Assembly: GCF_916618755.1 (NCBI RefSeq)
Contig: NZ_CAKAKB010000001.1
Span: 558,001 to 622,000, forward strand
Length of the DNA: 64,000 nucleotides
Direction of reading: 5' to 3'
Origin: Actinotalea sp. Marseille-Q4924
GTDB lineage: Bacteria > Actinomycetota > Actinomycetes > Actinomycetales > Cellulomonadaceae
Both the position numbers and the translations under genes were made by a program. The first letter of the stretch is position 1; each line of letters starts with the position of its first letter. Shown piece by piece: positions 1-9,133 of this stretch. Below the pieces are notes generated by a model that saw only the letters and a program-made list of their open reading frames with translations, had not been told where the DNA came from and did not search any database.

Positions 1-858
1 CTCGCCGCCGGGGGCCGCGCGCGGACAGGGCCGGCTCGCCAGGTCCGGACGTGGAACCTGTCGAGCCTGTGGCGACTTCCCACGGCCGACGGCGCGGCGT
101 GGCTCAAGGTCGTGCCGCCCTTCTTCGCCCACGAGGGTGCTGTCCTCTCGCGGCTGGATCCCGCAGTGGTGCCGCCCCTGCTCGCCAGGGAGGGCCCCCG
201 CATCCTGCTCGACGAGGTGCCCGGCGAGGACCACTACGGGGCGACGGGATCGCTGCTGCTCCGGATGGTGTCGCTGCTGGTGGGCGTGCAGACGGGATGG
301 GTGGACCGACTGGACGAGCTCCGGGGACTGGGCGCACCGGACTGGCGACCCGGGGCGCTCGCGAGCAGGGCCGGGGAGGCGGTCGTCCGCGTCGGGCCGC
401 ACCTGAGCCGGGCGACCCGGCTGGTGTGCGAGCGGCTCGTCGACGAGCTGCCCGACCGGTTCCGGGCGATCGAGGAGTGCGGTGTGCCGGACAGCCTCGT
501 CCACGGCGACTTCCACCCGGGGAACCTCCGCGGGGACGACTCACGGCTGGTGCTCCTCGACTGGGGGGACTGCGGCGTCGGTCACCCCTTGCTGGACCGG
601 GCCGCGTTCTTCGAGCGGATCCCCGCCGGAGAGCGGCCCGCGGTGGTCGACCACTGGGACGCCCTCTGGCGCGCCGCCGCACCCGGCTGCGACCCGTCGC
701 GCGCCGCCCGGCTCCTCGCGCCCGTCTCGGCGCTGCGCCAGGCGGTGATCTACGACGGGTTCCTCGAGGCCATCGAGCCGAGCGAGCGGGTCTACCACTC
801 CCAGGACCCGCGTCGCTGGCTCACGACCGCCGCCGACCTCGCCGGCGGCGAAGGCTAG
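1..858 (+). CDS. Aminoglycoside phosphotransferase (APH) family protein, 5' truncated by window edge
   Basis: The reading frame is open from the first base of the window, and the N-terminal sequence before the first internal ATG (RTWNLSSLWRLPT, then AAWLKVVPPFF) matches the nucleotide-binding N-lobe of APH/choline-kinase-like enzymes. The gene therefore begins outside the window. The catalytic loop is visible as LVHGDFHPGNL, and the metal-binding Asp as VLLDWGD, where DFG-like motifs sit in this family. The role is presumably ATP-dependent phosphorylation of a small hydroxylated molecule in the cytoplasm; the substrate cannot be read from sequence. Real antibiotic resistance is possible but not supported, since most actinobacterial members are uncharacterised. 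The 3' end (GEG, stop) is intact. Confidence 0.85.
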   Translation, partial: LAAGGRARTGPARQVRTWNLSSLWRLPTADGAAWLKVVPPFFAHEGAVLSRLDPAVVPPLLAREGPRILLDEVPGEDHYGATGSLLLRMVSLLVGVQTGWVDRLDELRGLGAPDWRPGALASRAGEAVVRVGPHLSRATRLVCERLVDELPDRFRAIEECGVPDSLVHGDFHPGNLRGDDSRLVLLDWGDCGVGHPLLDRAAFFERIPAGERPAVVDHWDALWRAAAPGCDPSRAARLLAPVSALRQAVIYDGFLEAIEPSERVYHSQDPRRWLTTAADLAGGEG

Positions 859-1079
859 GGGGCCGCCGGCCGGACGGCCGCGACCCGTCGAGGCACGCTC
901 ACCAGGGCGAGCACGACGGCCACCACGCGAGCCGACATCAGCCGCCCGGCGGCCGTGAGCGGTCGTTCATCCCACACCTCCGGAGCCGGTCGGCTACCAG
1001 GCGCCTGCGCCTGCATGCCCGGGACGACAGCGATGCCGGCGACGGGCGCGTGTCGGCCGGCGGTGGAAGCATCTGCCCG
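859..1079. other. Intergenic region, no gene seen
   Basis: This 221-base GC-rich spacer separates the APH-like gene from the VOC-family gene. No frame in it has a convincing start, ribosome site or family match. No clear promoter hexamers are visible. Confidence 0.4.
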
Positions 1080-1484
1080 ATGACCGCACCGACGCCGTAC
1101 ATCCACCTCCCGGGCACCGCGCGCGCCGCGCTCACGTCCTACGCGGAGATCTTCGGCTGCGAGGTCGAGCTCCACACGTTCGAGGAGTTCGGCCGGACGG
1201 ACGGCCCGGCCGGTGCGATCGCCCACGGGCACCTCGCGGGTGGGCCGGTGGAGCTGTTCGCGGCCGACGCGGCCGGCGACGACGCGCCGATCCGGTGCGA
1301 GGGGATGATGCTCGCGCTGCTCGGTGCGGCGGAGCCGGCCGTCCTGCGGACGTGGTTCGCCCGGCTCGCCGACGGCGGTCGTGTCGTCGACGACCTGCAG
1401 TCGAAGCCCTGGGGCGCGACGGACGGGCAGGTCGTCGACCGGTACGGCCTGCACTGGCTCATCGGGTTCGAGGGCGAGGGCTAA
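1080..1484 (+). CDS. PhnB-like VOC (glyoxalase/bleomycin-resistance fold) protein
   Basis: A 134-residue cytoplasmic protein beginning MTAPTPYIHLPGTARAAL. It has the PhnB pattern: an N-terminal beta strand ending in a Pro-Gly turn, the helix ALTSYAEIFG (compare FY..vFG in relatives), and a C-terminal DRYGLHWLIGF ending that matches the D.fG..W.i module seen in 3-demethylubiquinone-methyltransferase-like PhnB proteins. Length is typical (about 130-140). I chose ATG 1080 because the frame upstream is compositionally non-coding and homologues start at this point. No function is known for most PhnB-like proteins. Its last four bases overlap the tail of the convergent DinB gene. Confidence 0.85.
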   Translation: MTAPTPYIHLPGTARAALTSYAEIFGCEVELHTFEEFGRTDGPAGAIAHGHLAGGPVELFAADAAGDDAPIRCEGMMLALLGAAEPAVLRTWFARLADGGRVVDDLQSKPWGATDGQVVDRYGLHWLIGFEGEG

Positions 1485-1966
1485 CCGACCACGAGGTGCT
1501 GACTGCCGTCGATCCGCTCGCGCGCCATGTCGAGGTGACCGGCGTGGGTCGCCGTCTCCACGAGGAGGCGCAGCACGCAGGCGCGCGCGTCCTCGAACGG
1601 CCGGAACGGGAAGACCTCCTGAGGCGGCCACCACCGCGGTGGCGCGTCGAGGTTGACGTCGGCGAGCAGCGCGTCGACGTGACGCGTCCACCGCCGGTAC
1701 CCCTCCACCGCCTCCGCGCCGGTCGTCACCGGGACGGCCCAGCCGTCCTGGAGGAGCCCGATGCACTCCTCGTCGGCACCGACGATCGCCCCGGCCCAGA
1801 AGATCTCGTCGTCGTACGTCAGGTGGTGGAGCATCTGCGCCATCGACCAGCCCGACGGCGCCACGGGCACCGTCAGGTCGGGCTCGCCCAGCCCGTCGAC
1901 GGCCGCCAGCACGTGGCGGCGCTCGGCGCCGAGGAGCTCGAGGAGCCGGGTGCGCTCGCGGCTCAC
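1481..1966 (-). CDS. DinB-family (DUF664-like) protein
   Basis: A 161-residue four-helix-bundle protein. Diagnostic features are the N-terminal helix RTRLLELLGAERRHVLAAV, the core motif WSMAQMLHHLTYDDEIFWAG carrying the first metal-ligand His, and the C-terminal ETATHAGHLDMARERIDG, in which His residues complete the triad typical of DinB/YfiT-type proteins. Such proteins are thiol-dependent transferases or hydrolases (mycothiol or bacillithiol users in Gram-positives), so this may be a mycothiol S-transferase relative; that is inference. It starts with GTG 34 bases after the ligase gene stop on the same strand and is probably the last gene of a three-gene operon (methyltransferase, ligase, DinB). 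Confidence 0.85.
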   Translation of the reverse strand: MSRERTRLLELLGAERRHVLAAVDGLGEPDLTVPVAPSGWSMAQMLHHLTYDDEIFWAGAIVGADEECIGLLQDGWAVPVTTGAEAVEGYRRWTRHVDALLADVNLDAPPRWWPPQEVFPFRPFEDARACVLRLLVETATHAGHLDMARERIDGSQHLVVG

Positions 1967-2000
1967 CGGCGCCCCGCGGACCGTGCGGCGCGGGCCGCCG

Positions 2001-3137
2001 TCACAGCGGACGCCCCGCCCGCATCTCCTTGACGAGGGAGCTGACGACGGCGTCGAGCTCGCCCCCGTTGCGGCGGGCCACCGCCCGTTGGCGCTGGTAG
2101 GAGGCGCCCTTGTGGAGGATCGTGCGGACGCCGTCCAGCTCGGCCTGGCACCCCAGCCGCTCCGCCGTCGGCTCGAGGTCGACGAGCATCCGCTCGACGG
2201 CGTCTCCGACGAGCTCCTCGTCGCCCTGGGCGCTGGTGATGATGATCGCGTCCATGCCGTAGCGGGCGGAGCGCCACTTGTTCTCCTGCGCGAACCAGGG
2301 CTGCAGCCGCGGCGTCTCCTTGCCCTCGTCGAGCATCGTGGAGAAGTGCTCCACCAGGCACTGGATCATCGCCGCGAACGCGCTGACCTCGGTGAGGTTC
2401 GACGCTCCGTCGCAGATGCGCATCTCGAGCGTCCCGAACCGCGGCGACGGACGCAGGTCCCACCGGATCTCGTCGAACTGGTCGATGACGCCGGTGTGCA
2501 TCATGTCCGCGGTGTACGCCTCCAGCTGCGACCAGTCGTCGAACTGGAACGGCAGCCCCGCCGTCGGCAGCTGCTGGAACATCAGGGCACGGTTCGACGC
2601 GTAGCCCGTGTCCTTGCCGCCCCAGAACGGTGACGACGCCGAGAGGGACTGCAGGTGCGGGAAGTAGGTGAGCATCGCCCGGAGGATGGGGAGCACCTTG
2701 GCGCGGTCCTCGATGCCGACGTGGACGTGCACCCCGTAGATGAGCATCTGCCGGCCCCACCACTGCGTCCGGTCGATGAGGGTCGCGTACCGCTGCTTGT
2801 CGGTGACCTTCTGGTTGCTCCAGCGTGCGAAGGGGTGGGTCCCGGCGCACATGAGCTCCACGCGGAGCGGGTCCGTCACCTCGCGGATCTCGGCGATGCT
2901 GCGCTCCAGGTCCGCCGCCGCCTCCCCGACCGTCCGGCACACGCCCGTGACGATCTCGACCGTGTTGAGCAGCAGCTCCTGCTTGATGGTCGGGTGCTCC
3001 TCGCCGTCCTTCGGCGCGACGGCGTCGAGCACCGTCTGCGCGACCTGACGAAGGTCACCGCTGTCGGCGTCGACGAGCGCGAGCTCCCACTCGACCCCCA
3101 GGGTCGAGCGCTCGGACCGGGCGAAGGGGATCTGCAT
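2001..3137 (-). CDS. Carboxylate-amine ligase / glutamate-cysteine ligase 2 family (YbdK type)
   Basis: A 378-residue protein of the GCS2 family, which uses ATP to join a carboxylate (classically glutamate) to an amine. Family hallmarks are the start STLGVEWELALVD, the motif VEIVTGVCRTVGEA, the segment IYGVHVHVGIED with paired His residues, and LRPSPRFGTLEMRICDGAS near the active site. Length fits YbdK-like enzymes (about 370). Actinobacteria make mycothiol rather than glutathione, so the natural substrate is uncertain; weak gamma-glutamylcysteine activity is known for YbdK. Its ATG overlaps the methyltransferase stop by one base (TGATG), a sign of translational coupling. Confidence 0.9.
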   Translation of the reverse strand: MQIPFARSERSTLGVEWELALVDADSGDLRQVAQTVLDAVAPKDGEEHPTIKQELLLNTVEIVTGVCRTVGEAAADLERSIAEIREVTDPLRVELMCAGTHPFARWSNQKVTDKQRYATLIDRTQWWGRQMLIYGVHVHVGIEDRAKVLPILRAMLTYFPHLQSLSASSPFWGGKDTGYASNRALMFQQLPTAGLPFQFDDWSQLEAYTADMMHTGVIDQFDEIRWDLRPSPRFGTLEMRICDGASNLTEVSAFAAMIQCLVEHFSTMLDEGKETPRLQPWFAQENKWRSARYGMDAIIITSAQGDEELVGDAVERMLVDLEPTAERLGCQAELDGVRTILHKGASYQRQRAVARRNGGELDAVVSSLVKEMRAGRPL

Positions 3138-4324
3138 CAGGCACGCTCCACGAGCAGCACGGTCTGGGCGCCGGCGACGCGCGTGAGGACGACGGTCGCC
3201 TCGTTGTCGCCGCGAAGGTCCAGCTGCTTGCGCAGCTGCTCGGGGACCACGGCGGTCCCGCGCTTCTTGATGGTGAGCCGCCCCACCCCGCGCTCGCGGA
3301 GTGCCGTCCGCAGCCGCTTCACGCCGAACGGCATCGTGTCCACGACGCGGTAGGACTGCGCGACGGCGCTGCTCGCGCGGGTGTCCGAGGTCACGTACGC
3401 AATGGTGGGGTCCACGAGTCGCCCGTGCACCTCCTCCGCGACGAGCGCGACCAGCCCGGCGCGGATGACGGCGCCGTCCGGCTCGTGCAGGTACGCGCCG
3501 ACCGGACCGACATCGGGCTGCGGGACGCCGTCCGGCGGGGTCCGGACCGCCGTGGCGTCCTGGCCGCGCAGGACGAGGGCGCCGCGCCCGGGACCCTCCG
3601 GTGCGAGCGGGCCGAACCACAGCCCTGCCTCGACGACGTCGCCGTCCACGCTGACCCACTGCGCCTCGGCGTCGTCCGGCACGAGGTCGTGCGGGATGGC
3701 GGGGCCGACCTTGACCCCGAGGGCGGGCACGCGCTCGCGGACGGCGAGGACCCGGTCCAGGGGCGGCGCGTAGGCGGCCGGGTCGTGCCGCCGCCGACCG
3801 CCGGTCGTGCGCCGGGCAGGGTCGGCGAAGACACCGTCCACGCCCTCGGCCTCGAGGTCCAGCGCCAGGCCGTCGCCGTGCCGGACCTCGGCGTCGGGGA
3901 AGTGGCGCAGGTTCACGGTCGCGAGGGCGGCCGTGAGCTCGTCGACGTCCGTGGCGAGGACCGGCACGCCCAGAGCCGCCATCGCCATCGCGTCCCCACC
4001 GAGGCCGCACGTGAGGTCCGCGACCTTGGTGCAGCCGGCCAGGGCGTAGCGCTGCGCGTGGCGGGCGGCGACGGTGAGGCGCGTCGCCTGCTCGAGGCCC
4101 TCGGGCGTGAAGAGCATGCCGTCGGCGAAGTCGTCGAACTTGTCCCGCGCCCGGGCGCGCAGCCGGGACTGGGTGAGTGCGGCGGCGACGAGAGCCGCGT
4201 CGACGCCCTGCTTGCGGAGCTGGTCCGACAGCACCATGGCCAGCCGCTCGTCGTAGGGCGGCAGCGCGCCCAGCAGGGCCCACCCGTCGGGGCTGAGCAG
4301 GCGCGAGAGGGCGTCCGGGTCCAC
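3137..4324 (-). CDS. SAM-dependent methyltransferase with THUMP-like C-terminal domain
   Basis: A 395-residue protein. The middle holds a class I methyltransferase fold: motif I KVADLTCGLGGDAMA (SAM loop), the acidic end of the next strand LATDVDE, and motif IV GVFADPARR. The C-terminus (FGVKRLRTALRERGVGRLTIKKRG) is the THUMP-like tail that binds nucleic acid in RNA methyltransferases. A nucleic acid, probably RNA, is therefore the likely substrate; the target base is unknown. Translation begins at GTG 4324, preceded by AAGGA. It is the first gene of the minus-strand operon with the GCS2 ligase and DinB, and is divergent from groES across a region carrying two CIRCE operators. Confidence 0.85.
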   Translation of the reverse strand: MDPDALSRLLSPDGWALLGALPPYDERLAMVLSDQLRKQGVDAALVAAALTQSRLRARARDKFDDFADGMLFTPEGLEQATRLTVAARHAQRYALAGCTKVADLTCGLGGDAMAMAALGVPVLATDVDELTAALATVNLRHFPDAEVRHGDGLALDLEAEGVDGVFADPARRTTGGRRRHDPAAYAPPLDRVLAVRERVPALGVKVGPAIPHDLVPDDAEAQWVSVDGDVVEAGLWFGPLAPEGPGRGALVLRGQDATAVRTPPDGVPQPDVGPVGAYLHEPDGAVIRAGLVALVAEEVHGRLVDPTIAYVTSDTRASSAVAQSYRVVDTMPFGVKRLRTALRERGVGRLTIKKRGTAVVPEQLRKQLDLRGDNEATVVLTRVAGAQTVLLVERA

Positions 4325-4354
4325 GGGCCGATCCTTGCACGCACGACGTCAGGG

Positions 4355-4381
4355 CTGGCACTCGTGTTGACCGAGTGCTAA
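4355..4381 (+). promoter_or_regulatory. CIRCE operator 1 (HrcA site)
   Basis: Inverted repeat CTGGCACTC - 9 bases - GAGTGCTAA. The right arm equals the CIRCE consensus; the left arm differs from TTAGCACTC at two of its first three bases. The spacer carries the -35 of the groES promoter, so HrcA binding would block RNA polymerase. Confidence 0.92.
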
Positions 4382-4395
4382 CCGCGGCCTAGATT
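4367..4395 (+). promoter_or_regulatory. groES promoter (-35 TTGACC, -10 TAGATT, 17-bp spacer)
   Basis: TTGACC at 4367-4372 and TAGATT at 4390-4395 with a 17-base spacer form a near-consensus housekeeping promoter. The -35 is inside CIRCE 1, and transcription would start close to CIRCE 2. This leaves a 5' leader of roughly 130 bases before the groES GTG. Confidence 0.85.
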
Positions 4396-4400
4396 CTGAT

Positions 4401-4427
4401 CTGGCACTCGACCCCGTCGAGTGCCGA
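4401..4427 (+). promoter_or_regulatory. CIRCE operator 2 (HrcA site)
   Basis: Inverted repeat CTGGCACTC - 9 bases - GAGTGCCGA, immediately downstream of the -10 hexamer. It shares its left arm exactly with CIRCE 1. The right arm is less perfect (final CGA for TAA). Confidence 0.88.
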
Positions 4428-4530
4428 CGCAGACTGCATGCCCCCCGCCGGCACCCGCGACGACGGCGAGGTGCGCGCAGGCTGCCGCGATCATCCGTCC
4501 GTTCCCACGAATGCGAAGGGGAGGTCCGCT

Positions 4531-4827
4531 GTGTCGGTCTCCATCAAGCCGCTCGAGGACCGCGTCGTCGTCAAGACGCTCGAGGCAGAGCAGACGACGG
4601 CCTCGGGCCTCGTCATCCCCGACACCGCGAAGGAGAAGCCCCAGGAGGGCGAGGTCCTCGCGGTCGGCCCCGGTCGGGTCGACGACAACGGCCAGCGCAT
4701 CCCGCTGGACGTCCAGGTCGGTGACAAGGTCATCTACAGCAAGTACGGCGGCACCGAGGTGAAGTACGCGGGCGAGGAGTACCTCATCCTCTCCGCGCGC
4801 GACATCCTCGCGGTCGTCGAGCGCTGA
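4531..4827 (+). CDS. groES: Co-chaperonin GroES (10 kDa chaperonin)
   Basis: A 98-residue protein starting [15 protein letters not shown]. It has the GroES signature ([10 protein letters not shown] near the start), the mobile loop around [18 protein letters not shown], and the C-terminal strand [15 protein letters not shown]. GroES forms the heptameric lid of the GroEL folding chamber. The GTG at 4531 was chosen because it follows AAGGGGAGG at 4516-4524 with good spacing and gives the normal family length; an in-frame ATG at 4438 would add 31 non-conserved residues. Two CIRCE operators at the promoter indicate HrcA heat-shock control. Unusually, no groEL follows: two terminators and then convergent whiD come next. 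Confidence 0.98.
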   Translation: MSVSIKPLEDRVVVKTLEAEQTTASGLVIPDTAKEKPQEGEVLAVGPGRVDDNGQRIPLDVQVGDKVIYSKYGGTEVKYAGEEYLILSARDILAVVER

Positions 4828-4904
4828 CAGCTCGACGGCGCGCGCGAGGGCCTCGGCGCCTCGCGTCGCCGCCGGGGGAGGGGCGACCCTCCACGGCGTG
4901 ACGT

Positions 4905-4938
4905 ACGAAGCCCCGCTCCCTCCGGAGCGGGGCTTCGT
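4905..4938 (+). terminator. Intrinsic terminator hairpin 1 after groES
   Basis: Perfect 15-bp stem (4905-4919 with 4924-4938) and a CTCC loop. The outer ACGAAG/CTTCGT pairs make it work in both directions, serving groES and the convergent whiD-like gene. There is only a short T-containing tail. Confidence 0.85.
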
Positions 4939-4958
4939 CGTTCTCGTCCCCTCATGCA

Positions 4959-4991
4959 CGAGGCCCCGCTCCGTCTCGGAGCGGGGCCTCG
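4959..4991 (+). terminator. Intrinsic terminator hairpin 2, near copy of hairpin 1
   Basis: Perfect 15-bp stem (4959-4973 with 4977-4991) and a TCT loop. Its core GGCCCCGCTCC differs by one base from the core of the hairpin 54 bases upstream, so the pair looks like a duplication. It lies 29 bases from the end of the whiD-like gene. Confidence 0.85.
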
Positions 4992-5019
4992 TCGGTCTGG
5001 GGACGCGGTGGCGCGGGGG

Positions 5020-5310
5020 TCAGGAGACCTTGCGGAGCCGCTTCTGCAGGACCGCCGTGCGCTCCTCCTCCGACAGCCCGCCCCACACGCCGTACGGCTC
5101 GCGGACGGCGAGCGAGTGCTCACGGCACGCGTCGAGGACGGGGCAGGTCGCGCAGACGGCCTTCGCGGCCTCGGCACGACGACGACGAGCGGAGCCGCGC
5201 TCACCCTCGGGGTGGAAGAACAGCGTCGGGTCGGCCTCGCGGCACTTGCCTTCGTACTGCCACTCCCACAGGTCCATCACTGGGCCGGGAAGCCGCGAGA
5301 TCTCCGTCAT
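5020..5310 (-). CDS. whiD: WhiB-family iron-sulfur regulator, WhiD/WhiB3 type
   Basis: A 96-residue Wbl protein. Four Cys ligands for a 4Fe-4S cluster are present (Cys23, Cys53, Cys56, Cys62, the last three as C-x2-C-x5-C), followed by the GVWGG turn that contacts sigma factor region 4 and a basic C-terminal tail (LQKRLRK). The leader RLPGP, then the WEWQ.EG.CR and FFHPEGERG.AR motifs, matches WhiB3/WhiD rather than WhiB1, WhiB2 or WhiB7. ATG 5310 is preferred because GGAGGA lies five bases upstream; a TTG 18 bases earlier has no ribosome site. WhiD acts in sporulation in Streptomyces and WhiB3 in redox homeostasis in mycobacteria; the role here is unknown. It has its own promoter at 5370-5398. 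Confidence 0.92.
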   Translation of the reverse strand: MTEISRLPGPVMDLWEWQYEGKCREADPTLFFHPEGERGSARRRRAEAAKAVCATCPVLDACREHSLAVREPYGVWGGLSEEERTAVLQKRLRKVS

Positions 5311-5369
5311 GTTGTCCTCCGTGTTCAAGGCCGGCGGTGATCGGTGCGATCAACCGCGAACTGATGCCC

Positions 5370-5398
5370 AACCTAGAACCGCGTCACAAGTTGGTCAA
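5370..5398 (-). promoter_or_regulatory. Promoter of the whiD-like gene
   Basis: On the minus strand TTGACC (5398-5393) and TAGGTT (5375-5370) are separated by 17 bases. It is one of the best housekeeping-type promoters in the window and lies about 60 bases upstream of the whiD ATG. Confidence 0.75.
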
Positions 5399-5560
5399 CC
5401 CCCTCGTTCAAACTTCTTCGAATCAGATGTGCCCGGGTGTTCGCCGCCACGGCGGCTGAAGCGCTCGACGAGTGCCGCCGAAGCGCGGACGCGCGCGGCT
5501 CCCGGGGTGCTGCTGAGCCCCGCGCAGCGTGTGCGGTGGCGCATCGCTTCGCGAACCGGG

Positions 5561-5566
5561 CACAAT
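5561..5566 (+). promoter_or_regulatory. -10 element of a probable leaderless promoter (MerR gene)
   Basis: CACAAT six bases before ATG 5573, with no ribosome site. Spacing matches the other leaderless starts in the window, though the hexamer lacks the first T. Confidence 0.5.
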
Positions 5567-5572
5567 CGAGCC

Positions 5573-6634
5573 ATGGCCAGTTCAGGGTCCGCCCGCGCCG
5601 ACGCCGGCGGCAGGCGCCCCGATCGAGGGCCGACGCGGCGCACGTCGCCGACCACGCCGAGATCGGGAGCGGACACGGACGTCGCCAGCACAGGCCCCTC
5701 GCTCACCGTCGCCGCGGTGGCCCGTCGACTCGGCGTCGCCCCGGCGACCCTGCGCACCTGGGACCGCCGGTACGGGCTCGGCCCGTCGGAGCACCTGGCC
5801 GGCGCCCACCGGCGGTACTCCTCCGAGGACGTCGCACGTCTGCTCGTGATGCGCCGGCTCACCCTCGAGGGCGTCGCACCGGCGGAGGCCGCCCGCGCCG
5901 CCCTGTCGGCCGACCCGTCGCAGACGCAGGGCGACGTCGTCCATGCGCCCTCGGTGACCGAGGTCGTCGACGCGTACGCCCACGCCACGCCCATGGCGCC
6001 CGACCCGCCGGCGCTCGTGGCCGCGGCAGGTCACTTCGACAACGCGGCGGTGCGCTGGATGCTGTCGCGGGTGCAACCGCGCGACGCACTGGCGTGGTGG
6101 ACGGACCTCGTCGACCCCGCGCTGCGGACCCTCGTGGGCAGGGTGACGCTGGAAGGGCCGGGCGAGCACGCCGCACCGGCACTGGTCGCCGCCGCGTTCG
6201 CCGAGCTGCGCAGCAGGGCCGCCGTCTCGGCCGCGCGAGGTGCCGAGGAGGGCGAGGGGAAGGTGGCCGCACCGGCGGTCGTCCTGGCCCTGTCGACCGG
6301 TCGGGGCTCGGACCTCCTCGTGCACGTCGTCGCCACGGCGCTGCAGGAGCGGGGCGTGCGGGCACGGGTGCTGTCGTCGACGACGCCGCGCGCGGCCGTG
6401 GAGGCCCTCTCCCGGGTGCGTCCGGCCGCCGTCCTCGTCCACGTCGGCGGCGAGGACACGGACCCGGTCCTGGCGGCCGAGGTCGTCCGGGTTCTCGTGG
6501 AGACGGACGAGACCATCCCCGTGTTCGTCCAGGGCGACGCGAGCAGCACGCTCGACCTGCCGGTCGCGGCCACCGTGCACCGTGTCCGCACCCTCCCGGG
6601 CACCCTGCACGAGGTCGTGGCGACGGTGCGGTGA
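5573..6634 (+). CDS. MerR-family regulator with degenerate cobalamin-binding-like C-terminal domain
   Basis: A 353-residue protein. A low-complexity N-terminal tail (1-42) leads to a MerR winged helix (44-95: LTVAAVARRLGVAPATLRTWDRRYG, then HRRYSSEDVARL), a helical segment (about 145-215) and a Rossmann-like domain (235-350). This is the layout of CarH/LitR photoreceptor repressors. The B12-binding signature should be E/D-x-H-x-x-G after the first strand; here the equivalent is GRGSDLL, with Ser246 at the axial His position. The helical domain keeps Glu198-His199 but not the Trp about ten residues before. The protein therefore probably keeps the fold but not cobalamin. It sits between whiD and bldM and starts without a ribosome site, probably leaderless. 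Confidence 0.8.
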   Translation: MASSGSARADAGGRRPDRGPTRRTSPTTPRSGADTDVASTGPSLTVAAVARRLGVAPATLRTWDRRYGLGPSEHLAGAHRRYSSEDVARLLVMRRLTLEGVAPAEAARAALSADPSQTQGDVVHAPSVTEVVDAYAHATPMAPDPPALVAAAGHFDNAAVRWMLSRVQPRDALAWWTDLVDPALRTLVGRVTLEGPGEHAAPALVAAAFAELRSRAAVSAARGAEEGEGKVAAPAVVLALSTGRGSDLLVHVVATALQERGVRARVLSSTTPRAAVEALSRVRPAAVLVHVGGEDTDPVLAAEVVRVLVETDETIPVFVQGDASSTLDLPVAATVHRVRTLPGTLHEVVATVR

Positions 6635-6744
6635 GGTTCACCCCCGTCCGGCGCTCAGGTCGGGCCGCTCTCCGGCCGATGAAGTCCCCGTACGACGAGC
6701 GTCGTGCCGTCGGCGCGGCCGGCGACTGATCGGAAGGAGGGCCG

Positions 6745-7455
6745 ATGGCAGGCGTCATCGTGTGCCACGGCTCCTCGAGCGTGCGCGAGAGGGTCGTCGC
6801 GGCTGCCCACGGCATCCCCGCCCTCGCGCCAGCACGGGCGGCAGCCACGGCCGAAGAGCTCCTCGCGCTGGCCCGGCGTGCCGCCCCGGCCCTCGTCCTC
6901 CTGGACGCGCACCTGCCCGGCACCGGCCCGATCGAGGCGCTGCGCCGCCTCCGGGTCATCGGCGTCAACCCGGTCGTCATCATGCTCGCCGTGCCCGGCG
7001 ACGAGATCACCCTGGACCGCGCCATCGCACTGGGGGCGCGTGGCTACCTCGCGCCCGACGTCGACCGCAGCGAGCTCGCCGCCGTCGCGGCGCACAGCCT
7101 CTCGGCCTCGGTCGTGCCCCAGCAGGCGGCCCGTCAGGAACGGTCCGACGGCGTACCGGCCCGCCCGGTGGGCCTCGGCACGTCGGCAGGCGTGGCGGCG
7201 GGGCCGGGAGCCGGCCCCCCGCGCAACGGCACGCACACCGCGCCGGCACCCACGGGCGCCGGCGACCTGACCAAGCGGGAGCTCGAGGTGCTCTCCGGTA
7301 TGAGCCACGGGCGGTCCAACGCGCAGATCGGCGCCGACCTCTTCCTGTCCGAGGACACCGTCAAGACCCACGCGCGGCGGCTGTTCCGCAAGCTCGGCGC
7401 GTCAGACCGCGCCCAGGCGGTCGCGATCGGCCTGCGCCGGGGCCTCATCCGCTGA
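6745..7455 (+). CDS. bldM: BldM-like atypical response regulator (NarL/LuxR type)
   Basis: A 236-residue DNA-binding regulator. The receiver-like domain (1-125) keeps a phospho-acceptor-like Asp54 in LVLLDAHLPG but lacks the Asp/Glu pair near the N-terminus (His8-Gly9 instead) and the conserved Lys (Ala103). A Gly/Ala/Pro linker (130-172) precedes a LuxR-type helix-turn-helix (175-236). This stretch, including GMSHGRSNAQIG, LFLSEDTVKTHARRLF and KLGASDRAQAVA, is almost identical to the Streptomyces BldM DNA-binding domain as I remember it. No histidine kinase is nearby, so phosphorylation-independent action is likely. GGAAGGAGG lies six bases before ATG 6745. BldM pairs with WhiI in Streptomyces development; the role here is unknown. 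Confidence 0.88.
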   Translation: MAGVIVCHGSSSVRERVVAAAHGIPALAPARAAATAEELLALARRAAPALVLLDAHLPGTGPIEALRRLRVIGVNPVVIMLAVPGDEITLDRAIALGARGYLAPDVDRSELAAVAAHSLSASVVPQQAARQERSDGVPARPVGLGTSAGVAAGPGAGPPRNGTHTAPAPTGAGDLTKRELEVLSGMSHGRSNAQIGADLFLSEDTVKTHARRLFRKLGASDRAQAVAIGLRRGLIR

Positions 7456-9066
<1,611 letters not shown>

Positions 9067-9133
9067 CGAGCAGGGGGGCGCGCCGCCGCCCATGACACCG
9101 TGGCGGGATGGCCTGGCCGCGGAGGGGGACCGG

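Noticed and set aside
5582-6610. A long minus-strand open frame opposite the MerR gene
   Set aside because: It mirrors a high-GC coding strand, has no ribosome site and no family features; the plus-strand gene has a clear winged helix.
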